DNA of 64,000 bases from Icerya purchasi (lineage: Eukaryota > Arthropoda > Insecta > Hemiptera > Monophlebidae): positions 500,051,352 through 500,115,351 of the forward strand of contig CM077115.1 in assembly GCA_039619475.1 (NCBI GenBank), read 5' to 3'. Shown one piece after another: positions 12,947 through 30,622 of this stretch. Below the pieces are notes generated by a model. It ran no database searches, was not told where the DNA came from, and saw only the letters and a list, made by a program, of their open reading frames with translations. The number at the start of each line of letters is the position of its first letter. Position 1 is the first letter of the stretch. Both the position numbers and the translations under genes were made by a program.

Positions 12947-12949
12947 TTA

Positions 12950-13989
12950 ATTTACCTTCATTTAGAAAGCGGAAACTCGAAGAATATGATCAATAAGGAA
13001 CGTAAATGTTTGATTTTTAATTGAAATTATGTAAAAGCAGTATGACTGAATTATCTGATTTAGGATGATCGCGTGTATTTTCCCGAGCATAGAAACGAAA
13101 ATTACAAAAATATCAGTAAAAGTAAATGCAGAATGCGTGATCATAATTTGAAGCAAGGCCATTATCCTTTAATTTCATCTAGTAACTTGCCGCATATATG
13201 TATGTATATCGCCACCGCTTCGACAGTGCAACGTGCATACAGCGACGGCCGGGATTTTAAATGCTTACTTGATATTCAGAGGTAGAATGCCACGCTATAA
13301 CTTCGTTTACTTTTAGAGTAGCCGAGCCGCCTGATCATAAACTTGCGCGGATATACATAATTCCTTCTAAAATAAAAAATTATTCGCTTGGTTTTTATCA
13401 CTATTGACGATAAGAGACCCTCCGAAGAAATGCAAAAACTCACGAATTCTTTTACTAATTATTTAATTACGTGAAATGCTGTATCGCGAAGCTTTATGTC
13501 GTTAAGAGCAGTTCTATAACTTAAAACATTTTAACGGACTGACAGGGATGATCTCGTTTATACTACACCTTTCAGTTTCAGCGCGCTGATGTAAATCGGC
13601 AACATCGAGCTTATTAGATAAAATTGATTTCGGATTCTACGAAAAATTATCTAAAACTACATATCTTCATACAATGTGCTAGTCATTGTGTCTATTATTA
13701 GAATACTAAAAAATGTACGTTTTATTGTTGTTTTTGTTTTTTTTTCTGTATAAAACGAAGAGAATCGGATTCGTTATAGAACCGCTGAGAAATACGTTGG
13801 CCAAAAATATATCTTGCAAAATATATTATTAAATTGATCGTAAATTATTATTCCTGTAGAAATCTGGAAACACAAATTATGTGAAATAATGTACATACCG
13901 AAAACAGTAAACAATCTGATTAATCGGATACATGTGTTTATCTTCACATTATTACTTTCAGTATGGAGTACGTGTGTTGCACTGATGAT
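12950..13989. other. No recognisable gene
   Basis: AT-rich sequence with short chance frames. No repeat was recognised. Confidence 0.4.
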
Positions 13990-14680
13990 CATTCGTGCAT
14001 TAGATTACCGCGTCGGTCCCTACTGTACGACCAACTCTGATTGTGCAATGTGTACAGTTATTCAATTATTCAATGCAGAAAACATGATGAGTGGTGTCGA
14101 TATTTATCGCCGATTAAGCGCCTTTGTACGGAAAAGACAGAATTACGAGCCAGCACACAGCGCACCACCGGATTAGCCTCAATGTAAGTTGGAAGCAGAA
14201 AGACGAGCAATCATTGCGAAAATTTCGAAAAATGCTGTCGGCAGGCAAAATTAATCCGGGGGGTCATAAGGGCGTTCTGTTGATTGAGTAACGCAAAGTT
14301 CGACTATCACGTCAGGAAGGTACACTTCGATACTCTTGCGCGCTTGCGAGTCGCAATCAAATCGACTAAGAAAACTAGTCAGGATGGTCATTCTCTTGCA
14401 CGAGAACGCTCTGTTCTCACTCGCACTTCACTGACGAATTTCAAGTGGGAAGTGTTTGGTCACCCTCCTTACTCTCCCCCGACTTTTCAGACTTTTACCC
14501 GTTTACCGGAATGAGAAAATCACACGGGGTGGACGACATGAGTTGGAAGCAGTGCAAATCAGGACGGCGCGTGGTATGTCGTCGGCATCGAAAAACTTAT
14601 TTACCTGTAGTATGATAAATAACTCGATGGCTGTAGACGACTATGCTGGAAAATAGTTTACACCCTTAAGGAATATTGTA
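13990..14680 (+). pseudogene. mariner-type transposase relic, internally deleted
   Basis: Near 14040-14110 the translation IQLFNAENMMSGVDIYRRLS resembles the N-terminal helix-turn-helix region of mariner transposases. Downstream, 14210-14285 gives RKFRKMLSAGK and GVLLIE, the block around the first catalytic Asp in this family. Then come LARLRVAIKS and FKWEVFGHPPYSP, just before the DD34D third Asp region. After a frameshift the last part to about 14660 recalls the C-terminus. The middle (linker and the DKP/HDNARPH region) is missing or scrambled and frames change several times, so it is inactive. I saw no terminal inverted repeats. Confidence 0.75.
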
Positions 14681-17600
14681 CATTTTTTTGCACCTCGTTA
14701 GAGTGTTTTTTGTTCAATTTCGAGGCATGACTTTTGGAACGGCTCTCGAATAAAGATACTTTTTCAACTACACATCCTATTGAAAAACTCGATATTAATT
14801 CGTCTTGATTAATAGTTTTTCTTTTCAAATGATCGCTAAATTTAGTACGCACTAATGCACGGACATATTTCTTTCTTATTCAATAACGTCGTTTAGTAAA
14901 ATCACACATTCGACCACTACCCTGGAACTACCGTTCTTTCCTGGCAGACTGTTACTTAATATTTGCAAAATATGGGAGATTTACCGATTCCATTTTTGTG
15001 ATTTTCAAGGCAACTTGGTGCTTGTAATCGAAATAATTTCACAGAGAAAAAACCCTTATTAAATGGACACGTCTAATGCTAACTACGTTTAACGCTAACT
15101 CTATGCAGAAACAAAACCTCAAGATTCTTCGATGTTACGTCCTGTTTTTAAAACACTGCGTCACATTATTATTTTGAATGAATATATACATTTTATTTTA
15201 TTTTTTTTAAATTGAAAATCTATTTTCATCATCCACGTGTAGAGTAGTAAAAATATTTCTAAATAGCAATCCACAATTAAAAATTAGTATCGCTAAATAG
15301 CAAAAAAAAAACAATTATAGAGCTAACAAACATTTATTAAAAATGAAAAAAAAAAAAGTCATTATATAAAATACTTAAAGTCGAAAAAATATTTTGAAGC
15401 GGATTTATTATTAATTGTTTACAGAAAAAATATGACTACGTCGAATCATACAGAGATTTAATAAGAAATAGACAAAAATTAAGTGTAATTAAACCGAAAA
15501 TAGTTTTTTTTTTTTTTTTTTTTTTTTTTTACGCGACTCAGAGGATAACAATTTTTCAGATACGGTATAATGTAGAAGAAGTAGAAAAGTAGAAGTTGTA
15601 GAGGAATTATCGCTTCAGAAATTAAGTTAAAATAAGGCAATTTCGAAATGAAAGGAGCTGGCGTCCCAATAGAGAACGCATGTAATTTGGGTTGTTTTAA
15701 GCAACAAACAAGCAACTGAGCACAATTAGATGAGATAAAATTTTCAAAGTATCAGTTCAGGAATAACATTATCACATTTTCTAAAAACGAAAAAAGAAGA
15801 GGGTATATTGTTAATTAATTTTCCGAATTTAATTCGATCTTCGGAACCACAGTGGACTCAATCAACGCGGAAGGATAATTTCAGAGACTAGAAAAATTAG
15901 ACACGATACAAGGAGACAACGAATTTAAGAAGAGCGAAGGAGTGCATAAAACGGAATCGCTTAAAAAGACGCGGGTATTACGAACGAAAGACCGGAGGAC
16001 TTATTAATTGATTGCATGCGTGCGTAACGAAGGCGATTAGGTCGAACGATGTGGTGTTGAAAGGGCCAATTAGTGAGGTATTAAATTGCATCCGTTAATA
16101 ACATCAGCAAAAAGAAATGGGGGAACGCACGAAAAGAATTGTTCGAACAGACCTCTTGTCAATCAGGTCACAAAACGGGAGTAGTAGTATATAAACGAGG
16201 ATTGAAAACATTTACTTAGAATATAATATAATTATTTTATTCCGCTTTGGAGATGTCGTCGTCGAGAGAAAAATTTCTGCCGCCAATGATTGGAGAGGGG
16301 TTAAAGAAATGACCAATGACCAATCATTCGTGTAGAAAATAATAATAACGTTCGTATACGGTAGTGACCGACTAGTTTGTTTGTTTTTTTTTTCTTTTTA
16401 CTTTAGACCGTACACTGGGTGCAAAATGGAATAGGAGTAAAAAAAGAAAATGAAAAAACAACAACAAAAAAACATAGTGCGAAGAAAAGGGAAAAGACGT
16501 AATACGGATTAAATCGAATCAGCCGTTAAAGCAAACGGGACGGTGGGATAAAAATAGCGACTGTCGCTGACAGCTGGGTGACATCACTATAAAAACCAAG
16601 TGCCCCTCTTTATTTGAGAGTGTACGTCTGTTGTAGAATGAAACGATTCTGCAAGCGAAAAAATGAGGAGATGAAATAGAAAATTCTGAAATACGATATA
16701 AAATTATCTTTGAGAAAATTACCGAATCCAATTTTAAACAATTGCATAAATTCGTTGTGGAAATGCCAACGAAAAAAAGAAAAAACGTAAATCTTCACGG
16801 ACAAGATTGATTTTGATAATGTCGATAATTTTTGTCTTACATGTAGAGAAGTCAGGAGGGCAACCGCTTTAAAATACAGTGCTGTCCCACTAAGCTCACG
16901 AAAAGGAACGGATGTGTTTGACAATTTTAAAGAATTGTATAATAGCATTTTCGAACTACATCGGCGCTGAAAGCATAAGAGATAAATGCTCGCTTTTCTG
17001 GTTTGGTATCAAGGATACAAATTAACCTTTAAAATTTCTCTTTTTTTTTTTTTTTGTTTTTCTGTTTCGGTTTTTTCTACGGTGATTAAATGTGAAGAAA
17101 GGTTAAAAAAGAAATTCCACTTTCGTTACATTTAAATTTCCGTCGAATCATCTCTGTAAATATACACACAGTGGTACGGGTTTTTTTTTGTTTTTTTTTC
17201 TCTAATGGCTATAGTCAACAATAGCGATCACCCAGACCCAGAACTTTAAGTTAATTACGGATTTTTAATTTTAATTCCATCGGATACCGATATAGAAAAA
17301 GATGAAAAGATTGGGATAACTAGTACAGGCACGGAAAGGCTAAAATGTAGCATTCGTAGAGAATCCAAGAGCCTCAACCGGAGAGCATAAAACATTTTTT
17401 TCATCTGTCTAATAGAGAACAGCGTAGAAAGAAAATATAATCGGTAATGCTAATAAAGGAAGAATCTAGGGTATGCAGTGAACAGTAAGAAGCTGGAATA
17501 AGAGAAAAACGGTAGCAGAAAGATGGGAGCAATGTATGACCGAAGCTCAGAGACATATTAGTGAAACCGAAGAACACGCGTGAAAAAAGGGTAAAGTCTT

Positions 17601-18180
17601 AGGCTGGAAGGTAATGAGAGTTAGTATCTGAGAAGGACACCCCAGATAGATATTCGACCGGAGTCTGCAGTGGAGTATTTTTTAGAGAGAGAGGGAAGAG
17701 ATTAAACGTTATTTTCAGGTATCTTTCTAATGAAGTGAGTTGCAGGACAAACGTGCTAATAAGCCCGTCACCACGTTTCCGTTAATTCTCACGTGACTGG
17801 GAGTCTACAAGAGAGCAACAAATATGTAAAATGTAAGAGACTACGGATAAGAGAGTGAATAAAACGGACAATGAAGTCCTAAGAGTATGAAGGGAAACGC
17901 GCGGTTCACGCCATGCGGTTGCGATGTCATCGAATTTACTCAAGCCTTGTTAAGAACTCATTCTGTAACTTTTTTATAATAAATTACACCGTTATATTCG
18001 AGCACTACTTCATTCCTCAACCTACCTTCTTCTCTTCCCCTCATCCTTAAAGACAACTCCTCTTCATTATCTAGTTTAATCTTTTTCCTTCATAAGTCCG
18101 AACTCTACTTACTGATCTAAACCTCTTTCTCCTCGCGTGTCTCTAGCTATAGTTGCTGCACACGGCACGTAAAATTTAAT

Positions 18181-18181
<1 letters not shown>
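14681..18181. other. Long stretch without recognisable features
   Basis: AT-rich, with A or T runs at about 15345, 15505-15530, 16388 and 17040. Part of 15800-17900 is purine-rich. Open frames are short and match nothing I know. No inverted or tandem repeats of note were seen. Confidence 0.4.

Positions 18182-18226
<45 letters not shown>
18182..18226. repeat. (AAT)n microsatellite
   Basis: About 15 units of AAT. This is the same trinucleotide family as the TTA arrays downstream but in the opposite orientation. No retrotransposon is attached to it. Confidence 0.95.
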
Positions 18227-18227
<1 letters not shown>

Positions 18228-18952
18228 CTTCATCCCTTTTTCCCTGTAGTGTAAAATACCTTTTTTTCCACCGTTCCATATTGTTTTTGTTGTTTTTTTT
18301 TCGGCCCCGACAACATAACCCGTCGGTTTCGTGTTTAATTTGAAAATTGTTCTACGTAATTTTATTTCGGGCGCTAAAAATAGTTATTAACAGATATGAT
18401 ATTTATAAATGTCGATTCATTCCGAGCTTAATTAGAGTCAAAAGATTTTTTATTTGCAAAACATTTTATATAATAAATCAGAAGTTTGACGGGAGTTAAA
18501 CAAAGTAAATCAACAAAATTATCCATTTTATTCTGGAAAATACGAAAAAGCGGTAAACGCTTTTAAAATTAACGGTAGTAAATATTACTATTTAAGCGCT
18601 GGGCGGTAGAAAGCCTCCCCCCTCCCGAAGAAAATATCAGTTCCATCGTGAAGGTGTTTGCGTTTTTACGAAAACCTTAGAAACCTTACGATTTGCGTGG
18701 CTGCATGTACCCCTCAATTTTCGTCATATAGACGTCGTACAGGTATCTTTTTTTTTTTTGCGCTTTATTTTTCTTGGTTCATTATCATTAAGATTACACA
18801 TTTTTCTTAGGCGTTTGTTTATTTATAACTTTCATGCAATGTGTTCCCCGTTCTTAGCCATGCCGTTAGTATGAAATTACCAAATTGCAAACGTTTCTCC
18901 TTTTCGTTGTGTCCCTTTTCTTCCTTTTTTAAACTAGCCGATAATATACTTT
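18227..18952. other. No recognisable gene
   Basis: AT-rich spacer with no coding or repeat signal. Confidence 0.4.
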
Positions 18953-19048
18953 TTTCATTAATTCCGATGTATTTTTTAATTTCATTAATTCCGATGTATT
19001 TTTTAATTTCATTAATTCCGATGTATTTTTTAATTTCATTAATTCTCC
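18953..19048. repeat. 27-bp tandem repeat, about 3.5 units
   Basis: The unit TTAATTCCGATGTATTTTTT plus AATTTCA is repeated three times perfectly, followed by a partial copy. The open frame across it is a by-product of the 27-base (nine-codon) period. Confidence 0.9.
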
Positions 19049-19585
19049 GTATTTAATTGTTTTGGGTAAATTCGTAACTCGCTGTTTGAACATATTCGCC
19101 TTTTAAATCGCTCAAAAATAATCGATTCAGTGCCAAAATGTATTAAACACGCGCTACATCATTTTAAAACGAATTGGCCCATTAAAAATGGTTAATTTAT
19201 TCTTAAACTTGTTTTCTTCTCTCTCTCTCCTTCTATTCCAGAAATTCGTGAAATTTAAAATTTTTTTTCTTTTCTTTCATGTAAAAAGTTTAATTATTAT
19301 AATTAACGGTGTTGTAATTTACAGATAAAATTACGCAAAATTAATCATTTGCTTTTTATCAATACAAAATGACAATTTTTTTTCAAGTTTAATCATATTC
19401 ATTCGTTTGTAGCGCAATAAGAAAGATTTTACACTTGTATTTTTAAAAATGGCTCAGTTTAACGGCTAATGAGACTTGATTTATCATCGCATCAGTTGGC
19501 CAATCTAGGGTAGAAGGTGTAGGGCGTTTTTCGATGCGAGCAACTCTCTGACTATCTGTTAGTTACCCTTTATTAAAATTAAACG

Positions 19586-19586
<1 letters not shown>
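19049..19586. other. No recognisable gene
   Basis: AT-rich spacer leading into the TTA tract. Confidence 0.4.

Positions 19587-19626
<40 letters not shown>
19587..19626. repeat. (TTA)n tract at the 5' border of element A
   Basis: About 13 perfect TTA units. Element A begins directly after it. With the array at 22335 it brackets element A, which suggests insertion into a TTA microsatellite. Confidence 0.95.
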
Positions 19627-19909
19627 CTGTGCGTTCGGTTGTTACATTCTGCGTTCATTTGTTGGTTTCAAATTATTCGTTTACATCTATTGTTTTGTTT
19701 GATTATTTTGCATCAGGTATCAAATTTGCAGTATAAATTCGTAAAATTTTATGTTTTCAATCTTATATACTTAAAAAAAAAAAAAAAAAAAAAAAGAAAT
19801 ATTTGTTTTTAAAAAATCGGAAACTTTGTCTGTAACAGTGTGCTTAATTTACTGAACTGTTCTTGTCACATAACTGTTACCTGTGATTTACAACTGTTAT
19901 TATTCTGGT

Positions 19910-20635
19910 ATGGCGTCTTTATGCAACACTTGTAACAAAGCTCTACCTGAATCAGGAGACTTCATCTCCTGCTCAGCCTGTAAAGCAAATTTGCACTTTA
20001 CATGTAGTGGTGTCGCCGCCGGAACATGGAAACATTGGTCCAAAACTTTAAAGAAAAACTGGGTTTGCACTTCATGCAGATCCAGTTCTAGCTCTGCTAG
20101 CTCTGCAGATCCTGAAAACTCGTCTTCAGATCATATATTAATAACAGTCCGTAACGAGTTAGCCGCTCTTTGCATGAAAGTGGATAGTTTGCAGTCTTCG
20201 TTTAATACTACAGAGTCCATGTTGCATGAAAAAATTGAAGGACTGCAATTTTCTCTTCATAAGACGGAAGAGAAGCTGGATGAAGCACTGCTTTCAATGA
20301 AAATACTGAAGGAAGAAAATACGCAGTTACATGAAAAAAACTCGGAGTTGCTTTTAAAATTAAATGTTCTGGAGCAACACAGTAAAAAGTCGAATTTAAT
20401 TATAAGCAATATTCCGCACACAGCCAATGAATCCATTCCTGATATACTAAATAAAATAGCAGAGGCGACTGGCACTGATTTAAGCCCTTATGATATCAGT
20501 GCTTGTCATCGTCTACGTAAAAGTGAAAAACAAAGCTTTCCCAACATTGTGGTAAAATTTACGCGTAGATCTGTGAAAAAAGTATCATTGTTTACTTCAA
20601 AGTCCGTACATCCTACTTTAAAGTATGATATTTAG
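19910..20635 (+). pseudogene. ORF1 protein of copy A (PHD-like finger, coiled coil), C-terminally truncated
   Basis: I chose the ATG at 19910 (MASLCNTCNKALPES) because it aligns with the likely start in copy B. The N-terminus has a PHD-like finger: CNTC, CSAC, an HFTC pair and CTSC spaced as in C4HC3 fingers. A Ser-rich linker and a heptad-like coiled coil (about residues 85-165) follow, then the conserved block NLIISNIPHTANES and DISACHRLRKSEKQSFPNIV. The frame stops at 20635 just after this block, about 55-60 residues shorter than the copy B protein. ORF1 proteins of this type bind element RNA. This one is probably non-functional. Confidence 0.75.
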
Positions 20636-22304
20636 CTTTAAAATAAAATTAACAAATTAATGTACAACCATCTGTTTCTAGCTAAATAAAGTAAACTACT
20701 CGTCATAGAACCCTATAGGTATTATAAATTGTAACTATTGATTCACTTTCACATGCTTACGTAATAAATATCTCATTTTTCGAAGTTATAATATACCATT
20801 ACACCCAAATTGCATTCGCTTTTAATATTGATCCATCAATACATAAATAAAAACACTTCACAATCTATTAGAAACTCCCCGTTATGTAACATAAACGTAT
20901 TACATAATAGTTATGAAATTAAATTTAAAGTACTTTAACAGGTGTTCGCATGGATAACAGAAATTGGTATTTATATAAAAATAAAGTTGCTGGTTAATCA
21001 TGCTATCATTGTCTATTCTAAATTCCAATAGTTTCTCCCGATTGTTTGTAAATAATAACAATAGGAAACAAATTAGCTCTGTCAGTGTGGACAGTAAAAG
21101 ATTAAATTTATCGTATCTGGATCCAAATATAAATTACAAATTATAAAATTCATAAATAATAGATTCATTTCTAACAATAATTCAGTATAAGGTAAATTTT
21201 AATTAACTATATAATACATTTTTTACCACTATAAACCTAAATTGCTAACTTAATATACTTTATTATAGATGTTATTCTTATTAATTATTTTGATTGCAAT
21301 CAATACATTTCCTTAAACAAAACTCTTCATTCTAATATTAAAAGTAGTTCATTATATTCCATACAATTAGGTTAAAAATAATAACGCAGATTTTTTATTT
21401 TTTATTTTTTATTTTTATTTTTATTTTGTCTTTTAAATTTACTTTATTTTATTTTATTTTAAATTAAATTCTTAGTTTTATTACTATCTTTATTGCTAAC
21501 ACCAATATTATTATAAATAAAAAATTAACACACATGCTTATTATAACTTTATAATTATAAATATTAGTTTTATCACTTAAACATTAGATTAATATTACAT
21601 TACATTTATATCATCCTATCATCACTGAAAGAGGATATGAGTCATATGGGATGGGGTATATGTGTGATATTTTTTAAAGTAATCTAAATTAATAATAGTT
21701 CTGTTGTAAATATGGGTTAAAATAGTATGTACGCAAAATTAAATATTACTAAGTTTTTGATATATGCACTCATATACATAATCTTTAGCCCATATATGCC
21801 AGCATGTATCCCCTAGAAAATTATTCCTGTCTTACTATTGATATACTTATTGTTCGCTAGCTATTACTATTATATATATCATGTTATTATTCACTTTTCT
21901 ATGTTAATTATACAGGTGAACATTAAATTTATTTCTTATAAATTAATCTAATGTTTTGTATTACTATGTGTGTGTAAGTGAGAGCACATTCATAAATGAA
22001 TGTGTATGTACATGTGTGAGTATGTGTGTACATATGAGAGTGTATATCCATATGTGTAGACACATTGAGTCTATATAAATATGAATGCACGTGTGTATGT
22101 GTGTGCGTGTATTAGTATATTGTACACAGATATATATTTTTTCCGTTCGCATAGATTGTAAGCACTGGCTAGTTTTTCATTAAACTATCCTGTGTACTGT
22201 AATGTACCCTGCTGCTCATGCATTTTGCATATAAGCAGGAGTAAAGTAAAATTTTATTTTATGTATTTCATTTTATAATTTTGATATTATGTATAAAAAA
22301 TAAA

Positions 22305-28669
<6,365 letters not shown>

Positions 28670-28929
28670 GTCGTGTTCAGTCGTGTTTTGCTTGCTCCTT
28701 TTTAAAGTTTAAATTTCATATTTCGTTAAGACTCGTGAGTTTCAAAATTGAAGGTTTCTATTAGTTTTTGTGACGCTCTTTCCGGTGCTAATTCAGAATT
28801 TACGTAGCATTATCCGTTCCACAGTTATAACGTTTTTTGCATATTGATTTTCACCGTGGGCCGCCGCGTTAAATTTTGCTGTACCGGTAAGCTATTTTGT
28901 TAAAATCCTTCGTCTATTATTTCGTAGTC

Positions 28930-29823
28930 ATGGTTTGTGTGTGTGCGAAATGTTCTCTCGATTTACCGGCCGACGGGGAATACATCACTTGTCCCCGATG
29001 TCAGCGCGCACTACATCATGGGTGTAGCAATGTGTCTCTTAAAACTTGGACTAGCATGTCAGCAGCAAACAAAGCGGGATGGCGATGTACTTACTGTCGT
29101 GCCGCAGAGAAAGATAAGACCAACTGCCCCCCTGCCCGTAGTGATAGCGATAGTACGGCGAATGATGTTGCTGAATCAGCGCTTCAGAAAATCACCAGCG
29201 AGTTGCGAGCACTGAACGAGCGCATATTCGAAATGCAAGCGTCATTCGATACGCGTATGACGGAAGTGCTGGCTGTGATTACAGCGAAAACGGAGGAGAA
29301 CAGCGCTCTCCGCCGCGAAAATGCCGATCTGATTGCACGTGTGGACAAATTAGAACAGTATACCAGAAGAAATAACGTAATTGTTTCAAATATCCCGACT
29401 GCGCCCGGCGAAAATTTGATCGATTTAGCGGTCAAACTCGGCCAAGCAACGAATACTTCCATCGATCCTAGAGACATTGACGCCTGCCATCGACTACCAA
29501 AGTCACCGGATCAGGCGTTCCCGAATGTGATTTTTAAGTTTTGTCGTAGAATTGTTAAAGAGGAACTAGTAAAGAACAGTCGTAAAAAACGACCGAAATT
29601 AGCAGACATTGGCCTAGCTGGTGATTCACAAATATATGTAAACGAGCACCTAACAATTGCAAACGCAAAACTGTTTACGGCCGCCAGAAGCCTTCGATCT
29701 GTTGGATGGAAGTTTGTTTGGGTGAGGGGAGGAAATATTCTCGCTCGGAAGGATGAAAGTTCACCAATTTTTAGGATCAGATCGTTTGAGCAAATCACTG
29801 GGCTGAAAAATTCATCAAAATGA
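28930..29823 (+). CDS. ORF1 protein with PHD-like zinc finger and coiled coil (copy B)
   Basis: 297 residues. The ATG at 28930 is preferred over the upstream one at 28897 because it aligns with copy A and starts just before the finger. The finger is C5-X2-C8, C21-X2-C24, H29-X2-C32, C53-X2-C56, a PHD-like C4HC3 layout with the usual Trp (W51) two residues before the last pair. Residues about 85-150 form a heptad-rich coiled coil, a likely multimerisation region. Residues about 155-295 hold the conserved C-terminal domain (NNVIVSNIPTAPGE, DIDACHRLPKSPDQAFPNVI, then YVNEHLT and a Trp-containing strand). It probably coats the element RNA. PHD fingers are established in ORF1 of CR1-like elements. 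The finger's ligand is unknown; a chromatin role is inference. Confidence 0.85.
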   Translation: MVCVCAKCSLDLPADGEYITCPRCQRALHHGCSNVSLKTWTSMSAANKAGWRCTYCRAAEKDKTNCPPARSDSDSTANDVAESALQKITSELRALNERIFEMQASFDTRMTEVLAVITAKTEENSALRRENADLIARVDKLEQYTRRNNVIVSNIPTAPGENLIDLAVKLGQATNTSIDPRDIDACHRLPKSPDQAFPNVIFKFCRRIVKEELVKNSRKKRPKLADIGLAGDSQIYVNEHLTIANAKLFTAARSLRSVGWKFVWVRGGNILARKDESSPIFRIRSFEQITGLKNSSK

Positions 29824-30622
29824 CTACCAGTATTTAGTGTAAATAGTTCTATCCTAATTTCCATTTTAAAGTATAAGCACCAGAAAACGGGTATTGTTTT
29901 TATCATTATTATTTTTATTTTAACTTTTTTTATGTTTATTTATAATAAGTTTACCCTCATAATACTGGGTTGCCATGCTCTTCATTATTTCAGTTTTAAT
30001 GCTCAATCTTGCTTTCATCCTTATTGTAAGTTTTGTACCTTTCTCCATCTTTATAATAATATACTTACTTTTAGAATGTTTTTATCTGTGACACTTTATA
30101 GTATTTACGGCGTCCTACAGTTCGTGAGTGAACCTGCGAATAACTATACTTATCTTTTATTGTGTAAGCCACCGTTTAATATAGTACGATATACATATTT
30201 CCAATAATCCCTATCTTTTATCTTTACATTTATGTATACCATGATTGAATTAAGCTTATGTAACAATAACAAATATGCTTATATTGTTTTATGTAATCTG
30301 ACCAAGCTGCAAATATTATGTCATAATATTAACCTCAATATTATTACTCTTAAGTTCCGAGGCCCTAACAGACACTCTAACAAGCTAATTAATCTAAATT
30401 CCCTATCTCTTATAAAAACCAATTTCATAATTAAGTTAACTTTTACATTAGCTAGTTGGCTTTATCACTGCTCATCAAGCTTCTGTTGGTACTATAAGTG
30501 GCACTACATTAAATAATTAGCTTTCTAAAATTTATAACTATATTCAATACTATTTAGAAAAATTGTTTTCGTATTTTTTTAATGTAATTTAAGCAAAACT
30601 TCTCTGTTTAATTCTAAATACC
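29824..30622 (+). other. 799-base inter-ORF spacer of copy B
   Basis: A very AT-rich region between ORF1 and ORF2. It contains two small open frames (29932-30207 and 30232-30516) that resemble nothing known. Non-LTR elements usually keep their two ORFs within tens of bases or overlapping, so a spacer this long is unusual. It might hold an internal promoter or initiation element for ORF2, or be an inserted segment. No inverted repeats or target duplication mark its borders. Confidence 0.6.

Noticed and set aside
18841..19056. Open frame with repeated LIPMYFLIS
   Set aside because: A nine-codon period from the 27-bp tandem repeat; no start context or homology.
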